Positions 10,725 through 21,179 of a stretch of 64,000 bases of DNA are shown piece after piece (the stretch's first letter is position 1; every line of letters begins with the position of its first letter). Origin of the DNA: Candidula unifasciata (lineage: Eukaryota > Mollusca > Gastropoda > Stylommatophora > Geomitridae). The notes under the pieces were generated by a model, which saw nothing but the letters and a program-made list of their open reading frames with translations, was not told the origin of the DNA and searched no databases. Location of the stretch: positions 21,001 through 85,000 of the forward strand of contig CAJHNH020002469.1 of assembly GCA_905116865.2 (NCBI GenBank). The letters are read 5' to 3'. The translations under genes and the position numbers were made by a program.

Positions 10725-10895
10725 ACTTAGTCCCTCCTCTTCTACCTCGAAGTGTAGATTTTTGCCAGAAAGATCGCCATACCTCTGTGTCAGCAGTTTT
10801 CTTTCTGGCTTTGTTCCATCCCAGTCCTCTTTCAGTCAGAGACCGCCGGATGTTGTCTCCCCATCGGATCTTGGGTCGCCCTGGAGGATCTGGAT
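10725..10895 (-). mobile_element. LINE C-terminal fragment
   Basis: The minus-strand frame reads PGRPKIRWGDNIRRSLTE, then GLGWNKARKKTADTEVWRSF and a stop near 10728. This is the basic RGRPxxRW tail that follows the reverse transcriptase in common metazoan endonuclease-RT elements. The frame is intact across the fragment. A second, more decayed copy lies at 14880-15065. Confidence 0.75.
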
Positions 10896-11615
10896 CTGGA
10901 TCTGGATATCGTGAAAAAAAAAAAAAACATTCTTGCCAATTTGTCAGCTCCTAGAATGAGCAGCGACTCTTATCTTGGCGTCGTTTATTTGTTGCGTATG
11001 GAGACGCTTGTTTCTTTCCAGTTTCTTTGTCAGGTGATACTGTTTTCTGTTGTGTATCTGTGTTTTAGGAAGGGCAGTTTTTTTTTGCCTGGGGCGGCTC
11101 TCGAACGGGTAAGGGTGGGAGTGAATTGGGTGGTTGGCCCTGGAAGTGTGGTTCCCTGGGTCTTAGCCTTCCATGGCTAGGCAGGCATGAGGCAACACTC
11201 AAGCTACTGTATGAAATCTACCATCTTTCAGACTTGTCATTTATGGGGAAATTAAACTTAAACGAAACTGCTATTGATTTTTGACTCCCCCTTGATTGTT
11301 AAAGGGTAATCATCCAACTGGAATGGGTGCTGTCAAACACGAGCCTCATTCCTTCAATATTTCAAAGAGTTGACTCTGAACTTTGTCAGAGGTTTCTAGG
11401 TGCATGTTTGTCGCCAAGTAATTATGTAACTACTGTAAGTAACATTTTCTTTATCAAGGTTTAGTTTCTCGGTTAAATTCCCCCTCCCTTCCCCCATCCT
11501 CTGACAGAGATTCGCTTTATTGCGAATCAGTTCTGGTAAGATATCTTAAACTATTTTAGCTGACGTTATTCACCCCTACAAAATGATATTTAACTATTTT
11601 ACTGACATGACATAA
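10896..11615. other. No gene recognised
   Basis: An A-run at 10914-10926 and a GGATCT repeat at 10884-10902. An 89-codon plus frame at 10911-11180 has no recognisable domain. Confidence 0.4.
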
Positions 11616-11845
11616 GGTTAGTTGCGTATCCTTTACAGGACATTGCAGAACCAACCCTCACAGTCCCTGGCTGTTGTGTGGTTTCTCTAGTCAAATTTAC
11701 GTCCAGTAGTTTGCCATTGCTTCTGGACGGACGGCTTTCTTGATAGCACTATCGAAAACAATGCAAGGCGCATGGCCCGCAGCTGGGATCGAACCCGGCA
11801 TCCCGGCATTACGAAGCGTTTGCATCGACAGCCACAGAGTATTCA
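11616..11845 (-). mobile_element. SINE family C, minus copy
   Basis: The reverse complement matches 10417-10647 over its whole length, including the B box (GGGTTCGATCCC on the minus strand near 11787). I could not find clear target duplications. Confidence 0.85.
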
Positions 11846-11989
11846 ACATTACATAATCGCGCAATATGTTATTTAACAACACTACCTGACGTTATATCCT
11901 TATGCAAAATATGTCATTTAACGTTGACCGACGTTATATCCTCTTGCTCGATATGTTATTTTACATTATGTTGAATTTTCAATTAAGAA

Positions 11990-12240
11990 TCGACATAACA
12001 GAACTCGGGACACTCACATAAGTGCTCCGTCCCCATCTTCAGCAGCAAGCGAAGAGTTTCAATTCCAATGGCACCAGTAGCCTTCTGATTGTATATCTGT
12101 CTCACCCTCCCCCTGAGTGTTGAGCGTCGGCCAGATCCCCTGGTAACTGCTCGCAGCGCCATTCTCCTCAGACCGTAATGATCTATCTGCGCCTTCGCAC
12201 TGTTCACTCGCTCCCAAAGGAGCCTCACATTATCTATTTG
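11990..12240 (-). mobile_element. LINE C-terminal fragment, RNase H-type family E, copy 1
   Basis: The minus strand reads VTRGSGRRSTLRGRVRQIYN, then TGAIGIETLRLLLKMGTEHL and CECPEF. The same end (GSGxxTLRGKAR, TGTIxxxTLRxLLKMxxEH, CPEC) occurs at 29790-30120, 34960-35300 and 53605-53700. It is the region downstream of RNase H in a LINE. Confidence 0.7.
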
Positions 12241-12600
12241 TTTTCTCCAGTATAATTTTTTTTTTCCGGTAAGATTTGTTTTCTTCAGTATGATTTGTTT
12301 TCTTCGGTATGATTTGTTTTTTTCGGTATGATTTTTCTTCGGTAAGATTTGTTTTTCGTATAATTTGTTTTTTTTAAATTGATATGTTTCTTTAGTATTA
12401 TTTTTATTCTGTATTTTTGTTTCCTTCTGTATTTGTTTTCTCAAGTATGATTTGTTTCATTTAGTGTGTTTAGTTTTCTTCGGTATGATTTGTTTTCTTC
12501 GGTATGATTTGTTTTCTTCAGAATGATTTGTTTTTATTTGAAAAGATTTTTTTTCGGATTTTATTTTCCAGGGGATATGTTTTGCTTTTAAATGTCTCTT
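12241..12600 (+). repeat. Degenerate 19-bp minisatellite (TATGATTTGTTTTCTTCGG)
   Basis: About 15 imperfect copies, many with small indels. Its 19-bp length equals that of the 57.8-62.7 kb array, but the sequence is unrelated. Confidence 0.8.
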
Positions 12601-12774
12601 CACACTTCTTCGGAATGATTAGTATATATCGGAATGATTATATATATTTATGTGTCGGAATGTGTTTGTTTTTATTATGATAATGTTTTTTTTGTAAATA
12701 TTCGGATTTATGTTTTGTGTGGGGAATTGTTATGCTTTGCCGTGTGTATGTCTCTATATCTATATCTATGTTTG

Positions 12775-12806
12775 TGTGTGTGTGTGTGTATGTATATATA
12801 GATATA

Positions 12807-12845
<39 letters not shown>

Positions 12846-13152
12846 TTTGTGTGTGTATGTATATATATATGTTTGTGTGTGTATATATATGTTTTGTGTG
12901 TGTATATATGTTTGTGTGTGTGTGTGTGTGTGTGTATGTATATATATATATGTTTGTGTGTGTGTATATATGTTTGTGTGTGTATATATGTTTGTGTGTG
13001 TGTGTGTATATATATATATATGTTTGTGTGTGTATATATGTTTGTGTGTGTATATATGTTTGTGTGTGTGTGTGTATGTATATATATATATGTTTGTGTG
13101 TGTGTGTGTATATATATGTTTGTGTGTGTACATATATATATATATATATAAA

Positions 13153-13205
<53 letters not shown>
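12775..13205 (+). repeat. Compound (TG)n and (TA)n tract
   Basis: Alternating GTGTGTGT and ATATATAT blocks with TATATGTTTGTGTGTG subrepeats. Frames here give CVCVYIYI-type artefacts. Confidence 0.97.
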
Positions 13206-13206
<1 letters not shown>

Positions 13207-13864
13207 AAATGTTAGGCGTTAAATGTTTTCACAAGATTTAATTTGTCCGACAAAATTTTCTTTTCATGGGAAGATTTAAAACTTCTAACAAACTATGCCT
13301 TCTCTGCCGAAACATATTGTCTAACTATTTTAAAAATTGTTATTTACACTGATAATACGTTATTTCGCTTGGTGACGTAACTTCCAAGAGCGTTACTTCT
13401 ATCCATTTGGTTTATTTAGAAATCAATGTAATTTAACCTATAATTATAAGGACATTCCAAAATGCTATTTGACGTAAATTCCGAAAGCGTTGCCTCTGTC
13501 CATTGGATTTATATAGAAATCAAAATAATTTACCCTAAAATTATTAGGACATTAAAGAATGCTATCTATAAACGGACACAACACAATTAGATCTTCGGAT
13601 GAAAGCAGAAGAAGAAGAAAATATATTTGTTAATATGCGAAATAATGGAACTGAGAAAGCGAGGATATCAAAAAGAAACCCTGAAGTGAACGTTGATGAG
13701 AGAGGCCAAAGATGCTGGACTGGATTCCACCCATGATATCAAAGGTTATGCACACAATAGAAAGCAGTGAAGTAATCTGCTATAAGCCCTACATGACATA
13801 AAATGGCATACAAGGGCAGCAACGATGATAAATGATGACGATAAATGTTGAAACGTATTTCTCT
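13206..13864. other. No gene recognised
   Basis: AT-rich. An internal imperfect duplication is visible at 13378-13450 versus 13478-13560 (GACGTAA, TCCATT, TTTATATAGAAATCAA). Confidence 0.5.
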
Positions 13865-13869
13865 TGTTG

Positions 13870-14130
13870 TTTAGAGGTTATCCCTGGCGAAGTGGTCAAG
13901 CTGTTTTCCCCGCGCTATGAACGTCGTGGGTTCGCTTCACGACTGCGCCGTTCAGTTCACGAGTGTAATTTTACGGAGATCTCTAAGGATCGTCGCCAGA
14001 GCTATGGTGTTCGTGCTCTGTGGGATGCTCTAGGCAGGCGGCTTGCCGTTCTGCGGAGGGAGACCGATCTATAGGGGATAAAACCCGGTGCAATAAAGTC
14101 GATTTCTCTCGACTTTAACCTTTAACTAAA
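13870..14130 (+). mobile_element. tRNA-headed SINE family I, copy 1
   Basis: The head has TGGCGAAGTGGTCAAG (A-box like) and GGGTTCGCTTC (B-box like). The body GGATCGTCGCC, GGCGGCTTGCCGTTCTGCGG and GGATAAAACC is shared with 54845-55025. The apparent 80-codon frame through it is incidental. Confidence 0.7.
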
Positions 14131-14879
14131 ACTCTCTTGTTCAGCATTTTAGACGACTCGGTACCTGAAGTTCATTTGACACACATAACCGTGTAAACAA
14201 GAACAGTCTGCCCCTGAGGTACATCAACAAATCGCAATTGAATTATGAGCTTAGATAATTGAAAGAAAGAACAAAAGAAAAGCAAATAAACACGTGTCTG
14301 CTAAAAAGTTTCACGACCAGGCGTAGAAAGCTTCCACACACGGAGAAATGAATCAGCTCTGGTAATTAGTTCATTTAAATTTGATTAGTCGTGTTCATGG
14401 CTGCTTGCTTACATTTTTTTAACGGATAGAACGGTTCGACAAGATGTATTGGAAGTGGAATCACTAGAAGTGGTTGCTCGGGTATCAGGCTGTATTAAGG
14501 GATGCGGGAACTTGGGGGTGGCGGTTGGCTAGGAGGGGGTGAGGGGAGTTGGAGCCATAAGACCCCATTCCCACCAAATGTGTTAGTGAATGGGGGTAGG
14601 GGGAGGGGTGGGAGAGAAACTCCCTTCTAACTTTGTAAGTTGCTCTTCCCCTTTCCCCTCCAGTTATCTATAACAGTTCGTTGTTTTTATTTATATCATT
14701 ATTATATCATATTATTAAATACTGACTTACTTGCTCAGTTCGTGTCAATGCTTGCACAAGTGACTGTGAAGGACATTTCTGTGTTTTTCATTGTCACACG
14801 AGCGAAGCAACTATGGGGTGACGGAAGACCGGCTCCTTGGGGGACCCGTTTGCTAGGAAGCTAAAACTAAGATTGCCAA
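14131..14879. other. No gene recognised
   Basis: A G-rich stretch at 14505-14620 is the only compositional feature. Confidence 0.4.
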
Positions 14880-15065
14880 TCTAGCTTGGGGTGTAGAGGT
14901 TTGCCCGAGAGATCGCCAGACTTCTCTGTCAGCAGTTTTCTTTCTGGCTTTGTTTCATTCCAGTCCTCTGTCAGTTATGGACTGCGGATGCAGTCTTCCC
15001 AGCGAACTCTGGGTCGCCCCGAAGGTCTGGTTCCCTTGTCCTCTTTTGCCTGCCGTGGTGGTCGA
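14880..15065 (-). mobile_element. LINE C-terminal fragment, second copy
   Basis: Homologous to 10725-10895 (TCAGCAGTTTTCTTTCTGGC and TGGGTCGCCC shared on the plus strand). The frame is broken by small indels. Confidence 0.7.
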
Positions 15066-15524
15066 TTTTCTCCTATTCTACACAGATGTCCTTACCATCG
15101 TAACTATGACTGATCCACTCGAGTTTGTATTACCTGGGTTTCAAGATCATGACTTATTGTCTGACTGTGAAATTTGCCCCTTCTTGTCACTGGAACCTAA
15201 CTTTCCCATATACCTCATTTCTGAGACCTGAAAAACTGTTAAATCTTCTATGGGGCGTGTTATCTGTGCTCAGATATTAGAACAGTTTCCGATTGAAAGT
15301 GTTTGCTGATGAATAATGTAAAAGAAAGTTTGCAATTTTGAATTGGCGTTGAGTCATTGAATGATGACGGGACCAATGATGTTCTAAAAGATAATGAGAC
15401 AGATTTTGCTTGGGAAAATGGCACTTCGATGATTAATTCAACTTTAGAACTTTATCGGGTCAGCGGATATCTTAACTGTGTGTGTCTATCAATCCGGCGT
15501 ATGAGATCCGTGGCCCTGTTATAT
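15066..15524. other. No gene recognised
   Basis: Short frames only. Confidence 0.35.
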
Positions 15525-15775
15525 GGAAAACAAGAATAGTCCCATTGCCTACCTAAAAGCATGTCGTAAGAGTCAACTAATTGGGAGCTTCCTTCAAGGT
15601 CAGTGCATCTACCTAAGAGGCAAGAAACCAACAGTCTGCATACAAATTAGTCAGATCTGTCAAATAGATGCACACGCAATACTCAAATTCAGGAACAAGA
15701 CTGCAGTCCAGAAGTGGACGAACAGCCAGAACTTTCCGCCAGAGTTTACAGCTGGTTAATGCGAAGAAGAAGAAT
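15525..15775 (+). mobile_element. Retroposon 3' end, family F, copy 2
   Basis: Matches 51215-51480 through CTACCTAAGAGGCAAG, CATACAAATTAGTCAGATCTG and GTGGACGAACAGCCAGAAC. Ends in GAAGAAGAAGAAT. Confidence 0.65.
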
Positions 15776-15779
15776 CTGG

Positions 15780-15989
15780 CCTAATGTCTGTCTGGCCACC
15801 TGTCTGCCTTCATGTATACCTTTCGTCTGTCTGTCTATGTCTATTTGTCCATGCACCCGTCCCTTCTCCTGTCCGTCAGTCCGCCCGCTCTGTCCAAATA
15901 CCTAACTCATCTGACCGTTATCCTGTCCGCCTGTCACTCGGTCAGTCTCTCTATTCCTGTTTTTCTGTCTCTGTATTTCTCTTTGTAAA

Positions 15990-16068
<79 letters not shown>

Positions 16069-16147
16069 TCTTCTCCCTCATCTCTCTGTGTTTCTGTTTC
16101 TTCTCTTTCTGTCTCTATATTTCTCTTTGTAAAGTTATATATATATA

Positions 16148-16213
<66 letters not shown>

Positions 16214-16740
16214 TGTCTCGTTTCATCTCCCTCATCTCTCTGTTTCTGTTTCTTCTCTTTCTGTCTCTCCCTGCTCCTGTTTCTTCGCTCTGTCTCCCTC
16301 AATCCCTGTTATCTCTCTGACTCTTTATGCCCCTGTTTTTTCGCACTGTCTTCCTCTATTCATGTTTCTTCTCTCTGTCTCGCTCTGTTTGTGTGTGTGC
16401 TTCTCACTCTATCCCTTTTCTGTCTCTCTGCCACTGTCTCTTCTCTCATTGTCTGTCTGCCTGATCTCTGTCGTTGTCTTTTCTCCCTGCCCTTTCTCAC
16501 TGCCGGTCTCTTCTCCTTCTCCCTTCTAAATGCTTATCTCTCTGTCCGTCTGTCTATTTCGCCTTCCAATGGCTTTCAAGCTATGCTAACTTGTCTGTGC
16601 TATTATTTTTGTCTCATCCTTTACTTATCTCTGTCATTTTGTGTCTTTGTCTCTCTCTGTCTATATTTTTTTTTTCTTTTTCTAATCTTCAGTCCATCGT
16701 GTGTATGTCAGTCAATCTGTCAATGTGTACGTCTAGCTCA
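15780..16740 (+). repeat. CT/TCTG-rich simple sequence with two pure (CT)n tracts
   Basis: Pure CT at 15990-16066 and 16149-16211, flanked by degenerate TCTGTCTC sequence. The two pure tracts are joined by a duplicated segment (TCTATTTCTCTTTGTAAAGTT near 15970 and 16116). Leu/Ser-rich frames are artefacts. Confidence 0.92.
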
Positions 16741-17109
16741 ATGTAAGAATAGAAATGAATGTCTGGAAGTTCACAGCCAAGCACAGAAAGGGCACGAACC
16801 GAGTAAGCCAATAGAAACGTACATGTAGGACAATCCTAGTTCTCCGGACTGTCCTAGCACAAGATTATTGAATTAGAACATCGCCGTTGATGAGATTAGA
16901 GAAATGCAGTTAATTCTGGCTCGAAGTTGAAGGCCGAGAATGGATGTGGAAATCCAAGATGAAAAAAAGGGAGGGTGAAGGGAGAGCAGAGAGAAGGAAC
17001 GAACGATAAGAAATGGGCGCATAGGTCCATCTAACATTTTGCCCTCCTGGCTTCACTCCGTACATACATTATTCTATTCATACATAATTTAAGCAGATAA
17101 TAATAACAA
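16741..17109. other. No gene recognised
   Basis: No supported frame. Confidence 0.4.
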
Positions 17110-17830
17110 TCTTCTTCTTCTTCGATCCTTCTGTCAGAAAACTTATATCAGGAGGCCGGTAGCCTTTATGAAAGCTATCGTGCAATCCATATCCTCTCGT
17201 GTACCATACAGTTTTGTCTTCAGTGTGGATGGAACAGGCCAGATTGCGTCTCTGTTGTCAGCATACAGTTGACAGTGTTGGAGCACATGCTCAGCATTTT
17301 CGGGTGCCACGCTGCAGGGACACGTCTCCGTATTTCCTACACCGAAAATTGTGAACATATGTTGACGAAATCTGTTGTGCCCAGTCCTTAGTCTGAATAT
17401 AATGCACTGTCCCTCTCTAGAGAGGCGATGAAGTGAGTCTTGGGGAGAAAATCTGGTGTGGGTATCCAGCCACCTTTCTTGGATACTAGCTTGTATTAAT
17501 GTTTTCATCTCATGGGTTAAGTCACTATTTGGTTGTACCATGTCACTGCCGCTTCTGGCCAATCTGTCCGCTATTTCATTGCCTTCCAAGCCACAGTGAC
17601 CTGGAATCCACTGCAGTACAGATTGTTCTACTGAAGAGCCTAAGTAAATCAGCTGTTGCGTCAATTCTACAAACTGAGTGTCTTTTGGGTTACCAATTGT
17701 TTGTAGAACTGACATAGCATCAGTCAGAAAGACCACTCTGCTATATTTGCTGTGCTGTGTGAAACATGGACTGTATACCAGCGCCAGGCCAGAAAGTTAA
17801 GCCACTTTCACACAGTCTGCCTTAAAAAAC
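17110..17830 (-). mobile_element. LINE RNase H domain and C-terminus, mostly intact frame
   Basis: The minus frame is open from about 17797 to the stop at 17143. It reads SRVVFLTDAMSVLQ (with a catalytic Asp), QWIPGHCGLEGNEIADRLA (the His and Asn/Glu/Asp motif), FRLRTGHNRFRQHMF, and a CPCSVAPENAEHVLQHC zinc-type cluster. This is the RNase H and post-RNase H end of a LINE. A stop near 17797 separates it from a few more homologous residues upstream. The tail lies on the plus strand as CTTCTTCTTCTTCG at 17111-17124. All RNase H active-site motifs seen here look intact, but the reverse transcriptase is absent. Confidence 0.85.
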
Positions 17831-18020
17831 TAATGCAGATCAGATGGCCAGACAAAGTACCTGATACCGTAGACCTTTAGAAAGCAGCCATGCCCAGCAT
17901 TCACACTCTACTGATGCAGTATCAAATTCGTTGGGCTGGTCATGTGGCACGCATGCCAGATCACAGGCTCCCACAAAAACTCTTCTAGGGTGAGCTACCA
18001 AATGGAGGGGGAAAAAACAA
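17831..18020 (+). mobile_element. Endonuclease-RT LINE C-terminal fragment
   Basis: The plus strand reads IRWPDKVPDTVDL, a stop, then LLMQYQIRWAGHVARMPDHR and LPQKLF before another stop. The RWxGHVxRMPDxRLP signature is the hallmark C-terminal segment of a very common invertebrate LINE. Decayed by stops. It abuts the opposite-strand RNase H element. Confidence 0.8.
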
Positions 18021-18114
18021 CAACTAGACAACAGGGGACACAACTTTTAAATATTATCATCTTCCAGGGTTAGACTAGTTGTCTTTTACTTGCGTACCAG
18101 AACTATTGTAACAC

Positions 18115-18292
18115 TAAGCAAAAGTCTTAAAACCCTAACCCTAAAATTTGTGTAACCCTAACATCAACACTCATATATCATTACGTATCATTACTATCTG
18201 TTGAAACGTTAACCCTAGGACACTTAAAGTCCCCACACTGTCAATTCTATAGCCCTAACCTTAACACCAAATCATATAGTAATCATCTTCTT
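18115..18292 (+). repeat. Degenerate telomere-like repeats
   Basis: AACCCTAACCCTAAA and several single AACCCTAAC words in AT-rich sequence. They continue at 19190-19290 on the far side of three D repeats. Interstitial and degenerate, not a chromosome end. Confidence 0.65.
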
Positions 18293-18514
18293 TACGTCCT
18301 TTTCAGGACGTAATTTTTTGTTATTTGAAGCCCCACTCTGGCTTTTGCCAGGGGCCGCAATATAGACAGGCCATCAATATGGCCAATTGTCTGAACGCGG
18401 TTTCTGGGACCTCTCCACGGTGATCCTCATCCACATGGTGGCACTTTGTGTCATCTGGTGTTTGTCGCTTGTGTGATGTCCTGGTGGGGTAGAAAGTCAG
18501 TCAGTCATAACACC
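18293..18514 (+). mobile_element. Repeat family D, copy 1 of a run of three
   Basis: Begins with a perfect 7-bp-stem hairpin (TACGTCCTTTTCAGGACGTA). It then has GAAGCCCCACTCTGGCTTTT, CCTCTCCACGGTGATCCTC and GGTGGCACTTTGTGTCATC, and ends with CAGTCAGTCATAACACCA. Non-coding; probably a SINE-like family. Confidence 0.85.
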
Positions 18515-18526
18515 ACACAATATCCA

Positions 18527-18749
18527 TATGTCCTTTATAGGTTGCAATTTGTTGTTATTTAAAGCCCCACCCTGGCTTTTGCCAGGGGCCGCAATATAGG
18601 CAGGCCATAAAAATGGCCAATTGTCTGAACGCGGTTTCTTGGACCTCTCCACGGCGATCCTCATCCACAAGGTGGCACTTTGTGTCATCGGATGTTTATC
18701 GCTTGTGTGATGTCCTAGTGGGGTAGAAAGTCAGTCAGTCATAACACCA
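18527..18749 (+). mobile_element. Repeat family D, copy 2 of a run of three
   Basis: About 95 percent similar by eye to copies 1 and 3. The 5' hairpin is degenerate (TATGTCCTTTATAGGTTGCA). Confidence 0.85.
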
Positions 18750-18784
18750 ATTAATGCTATTTGATATCACCTAGCAATAGGTGT

Positions 18785-19006
18785 TTCGTCCTTTGTAGGA
18801 CGAATTTTTTGTTATTTGAAGCCCCACCCTGGTTTTTGCCAGGGGCCGCAATATAGGCAGGCCATAAATATAGCCAATTGTCTGAACGCGGTTTTTGGGA
18901 CCTCTCCACGGTGATCCTCATCCACATGGTGGCACTTTGTGTCGTCGGGTGTTTATCGTTTGTGTGATGTCCTGGTGGGGTAGAAGGTCAGTCAGTCATA
19001 ACACCA
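18785..19006 (+). mobile_element. Repeat family D, copy 3 of a run of three
   Basis: Begins with TTCGTCCTTTGTAGGACGAA, a hairpin whose second base pair differs from copy 1 on both arms. Ends in the same CATAACACCA. Confidence 0.85.
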
Positions 19007-19189
19007 TATACCTCAGGCGTAATATAAACGCCGCAACAGAAACTTGACGATAACTGGAAAACGAATTCCAAGCACAAATACACAGCCTTCGATAAAGCCA
19101 CTGCTCAATCTAGAAGCCGGTTGAAAGAGGCGCGAAGTTTTTTGTTTTCTTATCAACACCAATAACACCATATAACTTTAACATTTACA

Positions 19190-19290
19190 CGCTTGTAACC
19201 CTAACCCTGACAAACGTATAACCCTAACGATAACAATTCTATCACCCTAATCATAAAACTTATATAACCATAACACTATTATAACACTAG
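19190..19290 (+). repeat. Degenerate telomere-like repeats
   Basis: TAACCCTAACCCTGAC and ATAACCCTAACGATAAC words. Confidence 0.6.
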
Positions 19291-19880
19291 AGTAGGGCTA
19301 TTTCAGGAGGGCTAAACTATAAGGCCTAAAAGAAGGTGATAGTACTGCGTACCGTTGCCTACCGCCAGCCAAAAAAAAAAAAAAAAAACCTTATTATTTT
19401 TATTATTTTAAAATGCGCAATTAAACAAGACAACATGGAAGCCTAAGCCTCTAGAAAATTATAAAGATAAGGTGATGAGGCGCCCCCTCCCTCCTCCATC
19501 ATGTTTTCTTCATGGTCATGCCCCTGTATGAGAGGCCAGTATTCCCACTGCCACACATCCATATGCATGAAGCTGTCAGAGAAACTAACCGCTGTAAACG
19601 ATGCCGGCAGACTTGTGATTGCTTGATGAAATGTCAAATCCACAGGGACCTCTACTGTTTCAACAACGTCGCTATTAGTTGTATTTTGAGATGAAGGGGT
19701 GAATGTGGCATTTTATAAAAAGTATGCTCGCTTTTGTTGTAAACTATAGTCTGTATTAGCTGATAAATGCGTTTTTCAAGAAGCTTTAGCTTTAAATGCC
19801 AGATAGGACGGTCCCGGAAAAACATAATTACGACATTTGAGATGAGATATATAATAAATGTTTTGGGACAAAAAAAGAAG
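19291..19880. other. No gene recognised
   Basis: An A-run at 19372-19388. A short GA tract and a G-run at 19878-19907. Confidence 0.4.
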
Positions 19881-19993
19881 AGAGAGAGAGAGAGAGGGGG
19901 GGGGGTGGCATACATTTGTAAGGTGATTAGGTGCCTTTTCTCGAGATTAAGTATAGACGTTCTCTTTTACTCTAAAAGTACCAGGTGATTATT

Positions 19994-20590
19994 CTTCTTC
20001 TTCTGCGTTCGACATCAGTCATGCTAAACATTGAGTCTCGTCTGGGTCACAAATAGGATTGTGCGTTTAAGGTCGCCACCGGTCGCCCATAGCTTCTCTC
20101 GCAATGTGGATCCCCTGGGCCAGATCCACAGTCTTTGCTGGGAGAGGTAAGGGCAGTACTGCAGTATGTGCCCAGGGGTCTGTCTTTCTGCTCCACAATC
20201 ACAGGCAGCAGATTCTTTTATGCCTATCTTGTACAGGTGTGCTCATAGACCACAGTGTCCAGTTCGAAGTCTAAAAATTGATGTTTGTTCTTTCCTGTTG
20301 AGTTTGTTTATGCTGTCAATCTCTGGTTTGTAATCTCCATTCTGCCTTCTCCACTCCCTCTTGAAAGACTGCTTTAGCAATGTTTTGGTTTCCTTGTAGC
20401 TGTGTGGTGGATAAGGTTGTGGAAGATTACTCCCAGCTTTTGCCAAATCATCTGCTCTCTCATTTCCTTAAATACCACAGTGGGATGGTATCCACTGCAA
20501 GACCAGTTCTGGTTCCTTGGAGAGTAAGCCAATGTTGGTCCTTAGATCTGCAATTAGTTTGTCTGGTTTTTTTTTTTCTTGCTAGTGTCT
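19994..20590 (-). mobile_element. LINE RNase H end inserted with a 10-bp TSD
   Basis: The minus strand reads LVLQWIPSHCGI, a stop, GNERADDLAKAGSNLPQPY, KEQTSIFRLRTGHCGL, a stop, then a Cys-rich end. The tail is GAAGAAGAAG (plus-strand CTTCTTCTTC at 19994). GGTGATTATT occurs at 19984-19993 and 20591-20600. Two in-frame stops show it is dead. The flanks on both sides match the uninterrupted sequence at 23460-23595. Confidence 0.85.
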
Positions 20591-20600
20591 GGTGATTATT

Positions 20601-21179
20601 TAATTTAGCAGTGTCTCTGCTACATAACAAAATGAGATTAAAAAGATTCCACAAGGGAAACAAGACAGTTTTAGTAAGAATCTATTCGTAATATATGCCC
20701 GTGTTATCCCATCAACTAAATTTATTTAACTGTAGGTATGCGGACTGCTTATATATATATATTTTTTTTAATGTCGCCTTTTATTTTGTAGTTTCAAAAC
20801 ATATTTAATTATTTTATTTATAATTTAACTGAAAAACAGAATAATAAAACAGATTATTCAAAATACAAATGCACTCAGTTTCACAATTGCTTGACCCTCC
20901 CCTCAACCCCCGCCCCCAACTCCCCCCCCCCCTTTGTTTTGGGAGACAACTGGCTTAAATTATGTTGAAGACAAAAAGTCTAACACTACCGCAGTGCTGA
21001 AGTACCGATTACTCGTAACTGCTTACCTCAGTAATACAAACAATCGTCGAACAGCTTGCGTGAACCACAAGTCAATATATGGAACTGGTTCCACTAACAA
21101 GCGACTGTCATTTCAACTGTATTATGCAACCACCTCAGCGCTTCTCAAAGTGGCAGTCTAGAATGCGACGGTAAAATAA
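20601..21179. other. No gene recognised
   Basis: AT-rich. 20601-20625 continues the repeat interrupted by the LINE. Confidence 0.45.

Noticed and set aside
12710..13215. Cys/Val/Tyr/Ile frames of 106-165 codons
   Set aside because: They are TG/TA simple sequence.
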